Positions 41,987-50,702 of a stretch of 64,000 nt of DNA are shown one piece after another (the first letter of the stretch is position 1; each line of letters opens with the position of its first letter). The stretch is from Planctomycetota bacterium. GTDB lineage: Bacteria; Planctomycetota; MHYJ01; JACPRB01. The position numbers and the translations under genes are program-made. The stretch lies in assembly GCA_016209705.1 (NCBI GenBank), contig JACQVR010000115.1, forward strand, positions 1 through 64,000, written 5' to 3'. The notes under the pieces were generated by a model, which was given only the letters and a program-made list of their open reading frames with translations, was not told the DNA's origin and did not search any database.

Positions 41987-42392
41987 ATTCCTGATCACCC
42001 GACGGCCCCTCTCCATCGACCGCGCCTACCGCGCGGTGCTACGGCCCGACTGCGGCGGCGTGTGCGTCTTCGTCGGCACGGTTCGGAACACGCACGACGC
42101 GAAACGCGTCCGGAACATCAGTTATACCGCGTTTGCGGAAATGGCGCTTCGGACGTTCCGCCGGTTCGCGGTCGAGGCGCGGCGGAAACACGGCTGCCGC
42201 GCCGTATACGTCGCGCATCGCACGGGCGTGCTGAAGTTCACGGAGGCGAGCGTCATCGTCGCCGCCTCGGCGCCCCACCGCGCGGAAGCCTTCGCGGGCT
42301 GCCGGCTCATCATCGAGCGGCTGAAGAAGATCGCTCCGATTTGGAAAGAGGAATTCTATTCTCGCGGGAAGGCATGGATCGGGAGGAGATGA
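41979..42392 (+). CDS. moaE: Molybdopterin synthase large subunit MoaE
   Basis: The 137-residue catalytic subunit has GGVCVFVGTVRN at its start, HRTGVLKFTEASVIVAAS, APHRAEAFAGCRLIIERLK and the catalytic-region APIWKEEFYSRG. It joins the MoaD tail to form molybdopterin. GTG start overlapping the moaD end. No other cofactor gene lies nearby. Confidence 0.93.
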   Translation: MDRFLITRRPLSIDRAYRAVLRPDCGGVCVFVGTVRNTHDAKRVRNISYTAFAEMALRTFRRFAVEARRKHGCRAVYVAHRTGVLKFTEASVIVAASAPHRAEAFAGCRLIIERLKKIAPIWKEEFYSRGKAWIGRR

Positions 42393-42395
42393 GGA

Positions 42396-42510
42396 GATAT
42401 CCGGAGATGGGGAGATGAAACCCCTCTAGAAATATCTCCCCATCTCCTCGATCTGCCGATCTCCTTTCAGTTTTATCTCCCGCTCTCCTCGCATCGCCTC
42501 ATCTCCATTA
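42396..42510. repeat. GGAGATG inverted repeat
   Basis: GGAGATGAGGAGATATCCGG on one side and TCTCCCCATCTCCTCG, CGATCTCC, TATCTCCCGCTCTCC on the other form an inverted pair of imperfect 7-9 bp units. It fills the convergent gap between moaE and the next gene. Confidence 0.7.
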
Positions 42511-43725
42511 AAAGGATATATCCAGCCGGTCCTCTCTCAACAACTTGAAGCTGAACGGCCGGTCGATGTCCTGCACGCGGGCGCCGAACTCCTCCGCCGT
42601 CGCTTCGAGCGCCTCGCGCACCTCGCCGTCGCGCAGGCGCGCGCTGAAGATCTCGTATTCTCCGCTGAACCAGGGAAACTCGTCGTCGTAGAGCCGGCGG
42701 AAATAGAATCGCAGGCGCGGCAGCAGATCGATCGCCGCGTCATGGAACTGAAGGCGCGCCGCGGGACCGAAGCGGGCGGCCGCCAGGGAATGGTCGTCCT
42801 CCTCCAGCGCCATCGCGCCGCTGAAGAACTCTCCGTCCAGATATTGATCCGCGGCGATCGCCATGTCGGGCGAATCGAGCTCTACGAGGTGATGCTTCAC
42901 CGCCGCCGGGCGTTCGAATCCGTGTTCCAGGAAGGACAGATCCCCGGCCGATGTCACCCAGAGGATCCGGCATGTTCCGGCCAGACGGCCGAGGAAACGC
43001 GTCAAGGCTCGATTCAGGTAGGCGTTGTCGTACCAGCAGCTCACGCCCCAGCGCTTCGAGCCTTCCGGCAGCCGCGCCCGCTGTTCCGGTTTCCAGTGCC
43101 AGGGGTCCACCTTCGGCTCGAATCCCTCGCGGTAGGTCCAGGCGCCTCCGTGCACTCGCCTCCAGGCGGGGACTTTGGCCATCTCGGCCAGCGCCTCCAG
43201 ATCGGTTCGAATCGATTCTTCGTTCCACGCCTCCGGACGGAACCGGTTGGCCGAGAGGACGAGCTCGCAGTGCATCTTGGAAAACGCGTTCCATCGCTCG
43301 GGGAAGACGCGGCCGAGGGGTTCCTTCACGGTGAGCAGATATTCGGTCGGCTCTTGCGTGGACGGAGCGTCCAGCGCGCACCCGCGGAACCGTGGTTCGA
43401 CCCGCAGCGGTTCCGGCAACGGCAGGGGCACGTGGCGTGCCTTGCGTACCTCGAACTCGAGCACGGAATCGCAGAAAGTGGACAGGCGCACGTCGAACGA
43501 GGAAGAGAAGATCGGGTTGAGACTGATCGTCAGCGTATAGACGCGCTGGTTCCAGCGGAACGCCGCTCCGCGTTCCTCGACCGCGCCCAGGGCATTCAAG
43601 CGGGCGCGGATTTCCCGCCAAAGACGTTGTCGCGCCCGCCGCTTGGCGGCCGCTCGCAGCATCACCGCGACGATCGCGATCGCGGGAAGTCCGATGACGA
43701 GCAGCGCCGGCAGAAGCCCTTTCAT
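42508..43725 (-). CDS. Membrane-anchored protein of unknown function
   Basis: A 405-residue protein with an N-terminal membrane helix (~5-25, ALLVIGLPAIAIVAVML) then an Arg-rich stretch. The rest is a mixed fold rich in Trp and Phe (GVSCWYDNAYLNRALTRFL, CRILWVTSAGDLSFLEHGF, HLVELDSPDM) with no recognised motif. The helical Arg stretch after the anchor favours a cytoplasmic body. A single-arm repeat precedes the mazG-like gene. I cannot assign a function. Confidence 0.65.
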   Translation of the reverse strand: MKGLLPALLVIGLPAIAIVAVMLRAAAKRRARQRLWREIRARLNALGAVEERGAAFRWNQRVYTLTISLNPIFSSSFDVRLSTFCDSVLEFEVRKARHVPLPLPEPLRVEPRFRGCALDAPSTQEPTEYLLTVKEPLGRVFPERWNAFSKMHCELVLSANRFRPEAWNEESIRTDLEALAEMAKVPAWRRVHGGAWTYREGFEPKVDPWHWKPEQRARLPEGSKRWGVSCWYDNAYLNRALTRFLGRLAGTCRILWVTSAGDLSFLEHGFERPAAVKHHLVELDSPDMAIAADQYLDGEFFSGAMALEEDDHSLAAARFGPAARLQFHDAAIDLLPRLRFYFRRLYDDEFPWFSGEYEIFSARLRDGEVREALEATAEEFGARVQDIDRPFSFKLLREDRLDISF

Positions 43726-43731
43726 CGATAT

Positions 43732-43756
43732 GACTCTGGACTTTGGACTATGGACT
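43732..43756. repeat. GACTCTGGACTTTGGACTAT single arm
   Basis: Three imperfect TGGACT units matching the right arm of the repeat at 2184-2265, here without its partner arm. Confidence 0.6.
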
Positions 43757-43758
43757 CG

Positions 43759-44073
43759 TCATTTGCGCCAGCGCTTGGGCGCCGGATGTTCCGGGCAATC
43801 ACACGGAATCGCGCCGCAGCGGGGACAGCCCTGCCCGTACTTCGCCAGGGCCGCCTTTTCCACGTCGATCTGCGAATGAGACGCCACGGTCACCAGCCAG
43901 GCCAGTACGTCCGCGATTTCCTTCCGGGCCGCCTGATGGTCGCGGCGGCGGATCGCTTCGGCCAGCTCGCCCACTTCTTCCATCAGCCAGAGGGTGTTCG
44001 TTTCGAGGCTGCGGCGCCGGTCCCGCGCGCCGTACGTGCGGCGGATGAGCTCCTGGAACTCGGAAATGCGCAT
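43759..44073 (-). CDS. MazG-like nucleotide pyrophosphohydrolase with Cys tail
   Basis: The 104-residue protein has the MazG/dUTPase-like metal motif EExxE...ExxD (WLMEEVGELAEAIRR and KEIADVLAWL), which hydrolyses nucleoside triphosphates. An unusual C-terminal CPRCGAIPCDCPEH stretch could bind zinc. It shares one base with the murJ stop. Confidence 0.85.
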   Translation of the reverse strand: MRISEFQELIRRTYGARDRRRSLETNTLWLMEEVGELAEAIRRRDHQAARKEIADVLAWLVTVASHSQIDVEKAALAKYGQGCPRCGAIPCDCPEHPAPKRWRK

Positions 44074-45629
44074 CAGGATTTCCGGCGCATGAGCCGCGCC
44101 GCCTCAGGCATGCCCAGAAGCTTGGTGAGGCCGAAGTACAGGAGCATCGACAACGCGATGACCAGCCCCAGGCGGGTTCCTTCCTGCCAGATCTTAGTCC
44201 CCTGGAGAAAGGCCGGCAAGGGAACGACCCAGCGCCAGAACGCCCACGCGCCCGCGGCCATCGCCGCGGCCGCCGCCGCCGAAAGCCAGAAGGTCCGGCG
44301 AACCGGCCGCAGATCCACCTCCGGGTAGCGGCGGCGCAGAAGGCGGTTCAAGATCGCGAAACTGGCCAAGCCCGAAAGCGATGTGGACAGCGCGATGCCC
44401 GCTTCCCGGAACGGCCAGACCAGAATCAGATTGAGCGCCAGGTTCAGTCCCACCATGGACGCGCTCACGCGGACCGGCGTGCGCGTGTCGCCGTGGGCGT
44501 GAAACGCGCGCACCTGGACTTGATTGGCGATGTAGCACCAGAGTCCGGCGGAATAGAGCGCCAGGACGGTTCCCGCCCGTGCGGTGTCTTCCGGCGTGAA
44601 CCGGCCGTGCTCGAAAATGAGCTCGACGATCGGGCGCGCGAAGAGCACGAGGCCCACGGTCGCCGGCAGGGAAAGGTAGATGGCGGCGGTTAGAGATCCG
44701 CGGAAGAGCTTCGAGAACTCCGACCGGTCCCGTCGGGCCGCCGCGGCGGACAGCCCGGGAAACGCGGCCGTCGCCAAAGACGTTCCGATCAGCGAAAGCG
44801 GAAGCTGCGTGAGCTGATAGCCGTAGTAAAGACTCGATACCGCGCCGTCTCCCGGGACGCACAGTTCCGCGATGACGCTGTCCACCAGTTCGTTGATCTG
44901 GACGAGCGCCAGGCCGAAGACGCCCGGAATGAAGCGGATGGCCACCTCGCGCAGCGCGGGATCGCGCGGCTCCCACTGGAAACGGAATCGCGCGCCTTCG
45001 CGGTGCAGAGGGATCGCCATCGCCAGCATCTGGAACAGGCCGCCGGCGATGATCGCCCACGCTACCGCGCGGATGGCCGCGTCCGCGGACCAACGTGTCG
45101 CGAAGATCAGGATGGCCGCGATCCACGTCAGATTGAGGACGGCCGGGGCGATCGCGGGCGCGAAGAACCGGAAGAGTCCGTTGAGCGCGGCGCCCACGAT
45201 CGCTCCGGCGCACACCAGGACGCAGTACGGCAGCAGGATCCGCAATAGTTCCGCCACCAGCCGGGTTTTCTCGTCCGGCCACAGCATGGACATGGGGATC
45301 GTGATGCCGATGCCGATGAGGGTTGCCGCGCCGAGGATCAGGATCAGCACGGTCAGCAGGCGGTTGAGCAGGGCGAACGCCTCGTCGCGGCGGCCGATCT
45401 CGATCCGTCCCACGAAAGCGGGGACAAACGCCGCGCTGAGCGCGCCCTCGCCGAACAGCCGCCGGAAAAGGTTGGGTACCCGATACGCGATGGCGAACGC
45501 GTCCCAAAAGAATCCCGCGCCGAAGAAGTGGGAGCAGAGAATGTCCCGCGCCATGCCCAGAATCCGCGAGAGAAACGTGCACGCGCCGATCAGCCGGGCG
45601 GAATCGAAGATCGACGGGCGGTTGGCCAA
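44073..45629 (-). CDS. murJ: Lipid II flippase MurJ
   Basis: The 518-residue MOP-superfamily flippase moves lipid II across the inner membrane for peptidoglycan synthesis. N-terminal ARLIGACTFLSRILGMARD and FAIAYRVPNLFRRLFGEGALSAAFVP are typical of MurJ, and about 14 hydrophobic segments follow. It would pair with mazG on one transcript. Confidence 0.94.
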   Translation of the reverse strand: MANRPSIFDSARLIGACTFLSRILGMARDILCSHFFGAGFFWDAFAIAYRVPNLFRRLFGEGALSAAFVPAFVGRIEIGRRDEAFALLNRLLTVLILILGAATLIGIGITIPMSMLWPDEKTRLVAELLRILLPYCVLVCAGAIVGAALNGLFRFFAPAIAPAVLNLTWIAAILIFATRWSADAAIRAVAWAIIAGGLFQMLAMAIPLHREGARFRFQWEPRDPALREVAIRFIPGVFGLALVQINELVDSVIAELCVPGDGAVSSLYYGYQLTQLPLSLIGTSLATAAFPGLSAAAARRDRSEFSKLFRGSLTAAIYLSLPATVGLVLFARPIVELIFEHGRFTPEDTARAGTVLALYSAGLWCYIANQVQVRAFHAHGDTRTPVRVSASMVGLNLALNLILVWPFREAGIALSTSLSGLASFAILNRLLRRRYPEVDLRPVRRTFWLSAAAAAAMAAGAWAFWRWVVPLPAFLQGTKIWQEGTRLGLVIALSMLLYFGLTKLLGMPEAARLMRRKS

Positions 45630-45715
45630 GAGATCTCTCTCCAGAAAGAAGTCTCTGAAGGCGCGGACCTCAAGTCAAGGAGTCCTCGAACGTCATCCGG
45701 ATGAAACGTTCTTGT

Positions 45716-45732
45716 TTCCGTTCGAAACGGAA
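45716..45732. promoter_or_regulatory. 7-3-7 inverted repeat upstream of Uma2 gene 2
   Basis: TTCCGTT-CGA-AACGGAA lies 113 bases before the Uma2 start 45846, like the repeat at 8361-8377. Both gaps also contain GAAACGTTCT. It may be a shared operator. The remaining gap 45630-45845 shows nothing else. Confidence 0.25.
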
Positions 45733-45845
45733 GCGCCTCCGACGTGAGGGCCGGATGAAACTCCTTGCCTGCGAAGGAGATTGAAACATCCGCGCGGCTT
45801 AAGACTTGCGGGTTCATATTGAGCGCGCGCCGCGTGGAGGATAGG

Positions 45846-46406
45846 ATGAAGTTGATGACAGAACTGAAGACGAGACCCCGCAAGACCATCGATGACTTCA
45901 TGAAGCTCCCCGAAGGCGCGCTCGCCGAGCTGATCGATGGGGAGATCCTCATGTCACCGACGCCGAAGGTTCGCCATCAGGAGATAACGCTCAATTTAAC
46001 GGTTCTGCTTCGGGACCATGTTCGAAGCCGCGGCCTGGGGCGGGTGATCATCTCGCCGATGGATGTACACCTGCCTTCCGGCAATATCGTGGAACCGGAT
46101 GTCATCTTCATAAGCCGCCGTAATGAATCGATCATCCAGGACTGGATTCGCGGCGTTCCGGATCTTTTGATTGAAGTCGTCTCGCCCACGGGCGTGGAGC
46201 GGGACCGTCTCGTCAAGCGCGACCTCTACGCCCGCAACGGTGTGCCCGAGTACTGGATCGTGGATCCGACCGAGGAAAGCGTCGAACTCTTGCTCTTGAA
46301 AGAAGGCCGGTACGCGCCGCACGGGTATTTCCTCAAGACGGATGGCGTGCGGTCTTCCGTCCTGCCTCAGTTAGAACTGCCCGTGGCTTCGATTTTTCAA
46401 GCGTAG
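45846..46406 (+). CDS. Uma2 family protein (DUF820), paralogue
   Basis: A 186-residue protein with the same landmarks as the gene at 8496: LPEGALAELIDGEI, IVEPDVIFI, LLIEVVSP and KRDLYARNGVPEYWIVDP. ATG 45846 follows GGAGG at 45836-45840. Function is unknown; the PD-(D/E)XK-like fold suggests a nuclease. Confidence 0.9.
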   Translation: MKLMTELKTRPRKTIDDFMKLPEGALAELIDGEILMSPTPKVRHQEITLNLTVLLRDHVRSRGLGRVIISPMDVHLPSGNIVEPDVIFISRRNESIIQDWIRGVPDLLIEVVSPTGVERDRLVKRDLYARNGVPEYWIVDPTEESVELLLLKEGRYAPHGYFLKTDGVRSSVLPQLELPVASIFQA

Positions 46407-46409
46407 TCT

Positions 46410-46545
46410 CCCGACCTTCCCTTGGTCCGCATCTCCATCATCTCTCTCACCTCCGAATCTCCCCTGGTTCTTATCTGCCCATCTCCCCGCATCTCCCGAT
46501 CTCCCCTGATTCTTATCTCCCACTGGCTGGCCGCCAGGACGTCGC
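46410..46545. repeat. CATCTCC-type tandem units
   Basis: About ten imperfect 7-9 bp units of the form CATCTCC/GATCTCCC, inverse of the GGAGATG units at 41666 and 42396. Two CTGGTTCTTATCTCC-like blocks recur. No gene lies in this gap. Confidence 0.7.
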
Positions 46546-46558
46546 CTACAATTCCAGC

Positions 46559-48196
46559 ATGCGGGACGAAGTCATGAGGGCGCTTCACGCGCTGGCGAGG
46601 CGCTACCGGTGGGTGATCGCGTGGGATGTTTTCCTCGAACTTTCGTTCATGTTGACCGCCGGAGTGGGCACGCTGTTCCTGTTGGATCGCCTCGCGTTCG
46701 AGTTCGGGGTCGCCGAGCTGCACGCGAAGCGGCCGTTGCTCATCGTGGCCGCGTTCGGGTCCGCGCTCGTGCTGGCGGCGGTCGCCGCCGCGTTGAGCGC
46801 CGTCGCCCGCCGGGTGAATCCCGCCGGCGTGGCCTGGAAAGCGGACCGGACGCTCGGCGCCGAGGAAAGGTGCCTTACGTCGGTGGAGCTGTCTCGCGAC
46901 GGCGCTTCGGCGTTCGCTCCCGCCGTCCTGAAGGAGACGGCCGCCGCGCTGGGCGCGGCGGATCCCCGGCGCATCTTCCCTTCCCGGCCAATCGGGTATC
47001 GCGCGGGCGTCCTTCTGGCGCTGGCCGCCGGCTCGGCGCTGGCCGCTTTTCCGCCGCGGGCGCCCGAGGCTCCGCGCGCGGAGCTGAGCGTCTCGCCCAC
47101 CCGCGGAGTGGCGCCTCTGACCGTCGTGTGCGAGGATCTTTCCCAGGGACGCGTCACCGCGCGGACATGGGAATTCGGCGACGGAACGCCGGCCCGGAGC
47201 GGAGCGCGATGCGATCATACCTTCGAGCGGCCGGGGACCTACGCGATCCGCCTCTCGGTCGAGGGGCCGGGGGGCCATGACCGCGCCGTCTCCGAAGTCG
47301 TACGCGTCTATGAATCCGGCGCCCCGTTCGCGGACTTCTCCGGCGAGCCTCTTCGGGGTCGGGCTCCGCTCGACGTGCGCTTTCGGAACCTGTCGCGGAA
47401 CGCCGAGCGATTCGAATGGAGCTTCGGCGACGGCGCCGGCTCGGCGGAGCGCGAACCGGTCCATCGATACGAGACGCCGGGACTGTACGCGGTCTCCTTG
47501 GAAGTGTCGGGCCGGAGGGGGGCGGATCGGCTGGCGCGCCCCGCCTACGTGAAGGTGGTCGGGTCCGATGCGCCGCTGGCGGATTTTCGGGCCTATCCCC
47601 GCCGGGGTCCCGCGCCGCTCCGCGTCCTGTTCGAGGATAACACGCTGGGGCAAGCGACGGAGTGGGAATGGGATTTCGGCGACGGTCTGTCGGGAACCGA
47701 AAATATCAGCCGCGAGCGCAATACGGTCCATGAATATCGCCGTCCCGGGCGCTATACCGTTCGCTTGCGGGTTCGCGGGCCCGGAGGGGAAGACGAGATG
47801 ATTCGTCAAGGCTACATCGCGGTCACGGGCGATGTCGGAGGAGGTGGCGGCGGGCCGGACCCCCAGGCGCAGGACCAAAAAGGAACGGCAGGAGCACAGG
47901 CCGGGGGAGCGGGAAACCAGCCCGGTCGTTTGTTCGGCGAACCGTCCGAGCGTCCTCCGGCGAACTTCCGGCCTGAGACGGTTCGGGGCCGGCCGCGCGG
48001 CGAAGAACTGGTGGAAAAGGTGAAGAATGTCTATACCGGTGACGAGGAGGCCGGGGGAGCGCAAACGGAAAAACCTTATCGAAACGTCTACGGCGACTAT
48101 CGACGGGCCGCCGAAGACACCCTGGAACGCGAGCAGATCCCTCCGGTCCTGCGGCACTATGTGAAGAGATATTTCGATCAGATCCGGCCGAAGTAA
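46559..48196 (+). CDS. PKD-domain membrane protein with DUF4175-like tail
   Basis: The 545-residue protein has three N-terminal hydrophobic segments (about 20-45, 62-85 and 145-162), then three PKD domains (~175-245, 255-335, 345-425), each with WxFGDG (TWEFGDGTP, EWSFGDGAG, EWDFGDGLS) and a PGxY motif. A Gly/Gln-rich linker precedes a C-terminal YRRAAEDTLEREQIPP, VLRHYVKRYF as in DUF4175-type proteins. It would sit in the inner membrane and display PKD domains in the periplasm. Function unknown. Confidence 0.8.
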   Translation: MRDEVMRALHALARRYRWVIAWDVFLELSFMLTAGVGTLFLLDRLAFEFGVAELHAKRPLLIVAAFGSALVLAAVAAALSAVARRVNPAGVAWKADRTLGAEERCLTSVELSRDGASAFAPAVLKETAAALGAADPRRIFPSRPIGYRAGVLLALAAGSALAAFPPRAPEAPRAELSVSPTRGVAPLTVVCEDLSQGRVTARTWEFGDGTPARSGARCDHTFERPGTYAIRLSVEGPGGHDRAVSEVVRVYESGAPFADFSGEPLRGRAPLDVRFRNLSRNAERFEWSFGDGAGSAEREPVHRYETPGLYAVSLEVSGRRGADRLARPAYVKVVGSDAPLADFRAYPRRGPAPLRVLFEDNTLGQATEWEWDFGDGLSGTENISRERNTVHEYRRPGRYTVRLRVRGPGGEDEMIRQGYIAVTGDVGGGGGGPDPQAQDQKGTAGAQAGGAGNQPGRLFGEPSERPPANFRPETVRGRPRGEELVEKVKNVYTGDEEAGGAQTEKPYRNVYGDYRRAAEDTLEREQIPPVLRHYVKRYFDQIRPK

Positions 48197-48240
48197 CCTG
48201 AATTTTCGCGCGGGACCTCTCGCGCGCGAAAATTGAGGTT
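48195..48240 (+). promoter_or_regulatory. Hairpin spanning stop-to-start gap
   Basis: AACCTGAATTTTCGCGCG (48195-48212) pairs with CGCGCGAAAATTGAGGTT (48223-48240), 18 bp with one mismatch and a 10-base loop. The left arm includes the last two bases of the PKD stop codon, and the right arm ends immediately before the cysteine desulfurase ATG and includes its GAGG. It could hide the ribosome site or couple translation of the two genes. Confidence 0.65.
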
Positions 48241-49374
48241 ATGATCTACCTCGACAATGCCTCGACGACGCGCCTGCGGCCGGAGGCGCGCGCCGCCATG
48301 CAGGCCGCCGCGTTCGGCAATCCCTCGAGTATCCACGCCGCGGGCCGCGCGGCGCGCAAGCTGGTCGAGGATGCCCGCGAGACGATCGCCGAAAGCTACG
48401 GCGGGGACCCTAAGGGACTGGTGTTCACGTCGTGCGCGACGGAGGCCGACAACTTGGCCGTCCTCGGCGTGGCCGAGGCGCTGCGCGCGCGGGGGAACCA
48501 TGTCATCGCCAGCGCCGTCGAGCATCCCGCCGTCCTGGAGGCCTGCGCCGCCTTGTCCCGAATCGGCTACGAGATTTCGCGGGCGCCCGTCGACGAGGAT
48601 GGAAAGATCGATCTGAGCGTTCTCGAACGGCTCGTCACGCCGCGGACGATCCTCATCAGCGTCATGACCGGAAACAACGAGGTGGGAACGCTCCAGCCGA
48701 TCGAAGCGGTGGCGGAGATCGCGCGCGCGCGAAAGATTCCGTTTCATACCGACGCCGCTCAAGCGGCGGGCAAGATCCCCTTTCGATTCACGGCCGACCT
48801 GGTGACGCTCTCGGCGCACAAGATGCACGGTCCGCGGGGAGCGGGAGCGCTATGGATCCGGCCGGGAACGCCGATCGTCCCGCGGCAGGTCGGAGGCGGC
48901 CATGAATTCGAGCTGCGGGCGGGCACGGAAAACGTCGAAGCCATCGCCGGCTTCGCGGAAGCGGTGCGCGCGGCCGAGGCGGAGCGGTCGGAAGTCGTGC
49001 CGCTCATGGAGCGGTTGCGGGCGCTGTTGGAGGAAGGCCTGCGCGCGGCGGCGCCGATGCGCGTGAACGGCCATCCCACGGAACGGCTGCCGCATATCCT
49101 GAACGTGACGTTTCCGGGCGTGGACGGAGAAGCGATGGTCGTGGCGCTGGACGCGGAAGGCATGTGCGTTTCGAGCGGATCGGCGTGCGCTTCTCAGAGC
49201 TTGATTCCCTCGCATGTCCTGAAGGCGATGGGTCGCGGCGACGAGGAGACGCGCGCGTCGGTCCGGTTTTCGCTGGGTCGGGACACGACGGAGGAAGATA
49301 TCGGGGCGGCGGTGGCGGCGGTTCCCAAGTTGGTGGCCCGGCTTCGGGCGATTTCCCCGGTGGTGCGCCCATGA
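48241..49374 (+). CDS. iscS: Cysteine desulfurase (NifS/IscS type)
   Basis: The 377-residue PLP enzyme removes sulfur from cysteine as a persulfide for Fe-S clusters, thiolation and, here, perhaps molybdopterin synthase (moaD/E lie 6 kb upstream). It shows MIYLDNASTT, the Schiff-base Lys in LSAHKMHGPRG, RAGTENV, and the persulfide Cys in SSGSACASQS. It overlaps cutA by 4 bases. Confidence 0.94.
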   Translation: MIYLDNASTTRLRPEARAAMQAAAFGNPSSIHAAGRAARKLVEDARETIAESYGGDPKGLVFTSCATEADNLAVLGVAEALRARGNHVIASAVEHPAVLEACAALSRIGYEISRAPVDEDGKIDLSVLERLVTPRTILISVMTGNNEVGTLQPIEAVAEIARARKIPFHTDAAQAAGKIPFRFTADLVTLSAHKMHGPRGAGALWIRPGTPIVPRQVGGGHEFELRAGTENVEAIAGFAEAVRAAEAERSEVVPLMERLRALLEEGLRAAAPMRVNGHPTERLPHILNVTFPGVDGEAMVVALDAEGMCVSSGSACASQSLIPSHVLKAMGRGDEETRASVRFSLGRDTTEEDIGAAVAAVPKLVARLRAISPVVRP

Positions 49375-49688
49375 AGGCGGCGCTGACCCTGGTCACCGTG
49401 CCGGACCGAAAGACCGCGCGGAAGCTGGCGGACGCGCTGGTCGGAGAACGGTTGGCGGCCTGCGTGACGGCGGTGCCCGCGGCGGAATCCACGTATCGAT
49501 GGAAGGGGCGCGTGGAGCGCGCTCGCGAGATCGTGCTGCTCGTCAAGTCGCGCGCGTCGCTGGCGCGGCGCCTGGAGCGGCGGATCCGGGAGCTGCATCC
49601 CTATGAAGTGCCGGAAGTCCTGCACGTGCCCATTTCGTCCGGCGCCGCGTCGTACTTGAAGTGGATGGAGGAGTCGACGGCGATATGA
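49371..49688 (+). CDS. cutA: Divalent-cation tolerance protein CutA
   Basis: The 105-residue ferredoxin-like trimeric protein has TVPDRKTARKLADALV, LAACVTAVPAAESTYRWKG and ELHPYEVPEVLHVPI, the family signature. ATG 49371 overlaps the desulfurase stop. Known CutA proteins bind copper-like ions; the exact role is debated. Confidence 0.93.
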   Translation: MKAALTLVTVPDRKTARKLADALVGERLAACVTAVPAAESTYRWKGRVERAREIVLLVKSRASLARRLERRIRELHPYEVPEVLHVPISSGAASYLKWMEESTAI

Positions 49689-49727
49689 CCAATGTGAACC
49701 CGTCCTCCTGACCTCCGAGGCCTCCTG

Positions 49728-49756
49728 TCCGACGAAGCCTTGGCGAAGTCGTATGG
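49728..49756. repeat. Repeat CGACGAAGCCTTGGCGAAGT
   Basis: TCCGACGAAGCCTTGGCGAAGTCG is the inverse of the gspH leader repeat (21224-21249), 20 of 24 bases. It lies in the otherwise empty gap 49689-49813. Confidence 0.45.
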
Positions 49757-49813
49757 CAAAGGAGGTTGAGGCGGGATAGTTCCGCTTGAAGCGAGCGACT
49801 GAAGGGAGCGAGC

Positions 49814-50275
49814 GTGAATTTCTTCATCAAAATGACGCTGGCGGCGAGCGCCGTCCTCGCGGTCGCGGTCGCGGCGATTTTTCTCTGGCGCCATCCGGAG
49901 GCCGGACGGGTGGAGGCGCTTCTGCGCGAGGCGGTCGGCTGGGTGCGGGCCGGGGAGGCCGAGAAATGCGTCGAGTTGATCGATCCGGATTTCAAGCAGG
50001 GCGGCGAACGCTTCGAGGAAGTCGCCGCGCTGGTGCGCCGGCATGTCCGCCCCGAGCTGTACCGGGGGTTGGACATTCACGACCTGGATGTGTCGATCGA
50101 AGGCCGAACGGCGCAGGCGGTGCTCCTGCTCGATGTGGACCGGACGGACGACGCGCTGTTCGGGCGTCCGGTGCGCCTGCGGCTGGACCTGACGCTCAAG
50201 AAGCGGGACAAGGAATGGAAGGTGACGGCGTATCGCGTGTCGCGGGACAGAGGGTGGTTCATTCCCGCGGAGTAG
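49814..50275 (+). CDS. Membrane-anchored NTF2-like protein, unknown
   Basis: The 153-residue protein has an N-terminal anchor (~7-25, MTLAASAVLAVAVAAIFLW) and a domain with VEALLREAVGWVRAGEAEKC, VELIDPDFK and KKRDKEWKVTAYRV that resembles SnoaL/NTF2-like folds. GTG start; no strong ribosome site. Function unknown. Confidence 0.6.
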   Translation: MNFFIKMTLAASAVLAVAVAAIFLWRHPEAGRVEALLREAVGWVRAGEAEKCVELIDPDFKQGGERFEEVAALVRRHVRPELYRGLDIHDLDVSIEGRTAQAVLLLDVDRTDDALFGRPVRLRLDLTLKKRDKEWKVTAYRVSRDRGWFIPAE

Positions 50276-50278
50276 GGA

Positions 50279-50521
50279 TCACTTGGAGAGCACCATCTCC
50301 TTGAAATCCTGGACGAGCTCTTTTCCGGTGGGTGTGGCCAGGAGGAAGTAAGCCAGCGCCCCCAGGGCGGCGACGAAGGCCAGTCGGAAGAAGAGCCACC
50401 GCAGCGGGAACGGGCGCCGGCGCACGCGGTCTTCGACCGCTTCGGCGCCGCGGATGGTTCCGCAATAGAGACAACCCCCGCTTGCCGGCAGAAGGCGGTT
50501 GCATTTCATGCATCTGGCCAT
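50279..50521 (-). CDS. Small zinc-ribbon membrane protein
   Basis: The 80-residue protein starts with a CxxC...CxxC ribbon (ARCMKCNRLLPASGGCLYCG) and has one membrane helix at ~46-63. The 181-base gap upstream (50522-50702) holds a CGCGAAG/CTTCGCG inverted repeat around a T8 tract near 50645-50678 and no gene. Confidence 0.6.
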   Translation of the reverse strand: MARCMKCNRLLPASGGCLYCGTIRGAEAVEDRVRRRPFPLRWLFFRLAFVAALGALAYFLLATPTGKELVQDFKEMVLSK

Positions 50522-50702
50522 GGGAAGGCTCCCGTTGAAGATATCCTTATCTTATACCATTTTTTATGTAGATGCGCGCAAATCTAGCGCCCGCGGCGAG
50601 ATCTCGGAGGAGCCGGAGTTCACGGAGAAGAATTTTCCACCCCGGAGGCGCGAAGCCATTTTTTTTACTTCGCGTGTTCCGGCACCTTCGGGTCCCCCGG
50701 AC

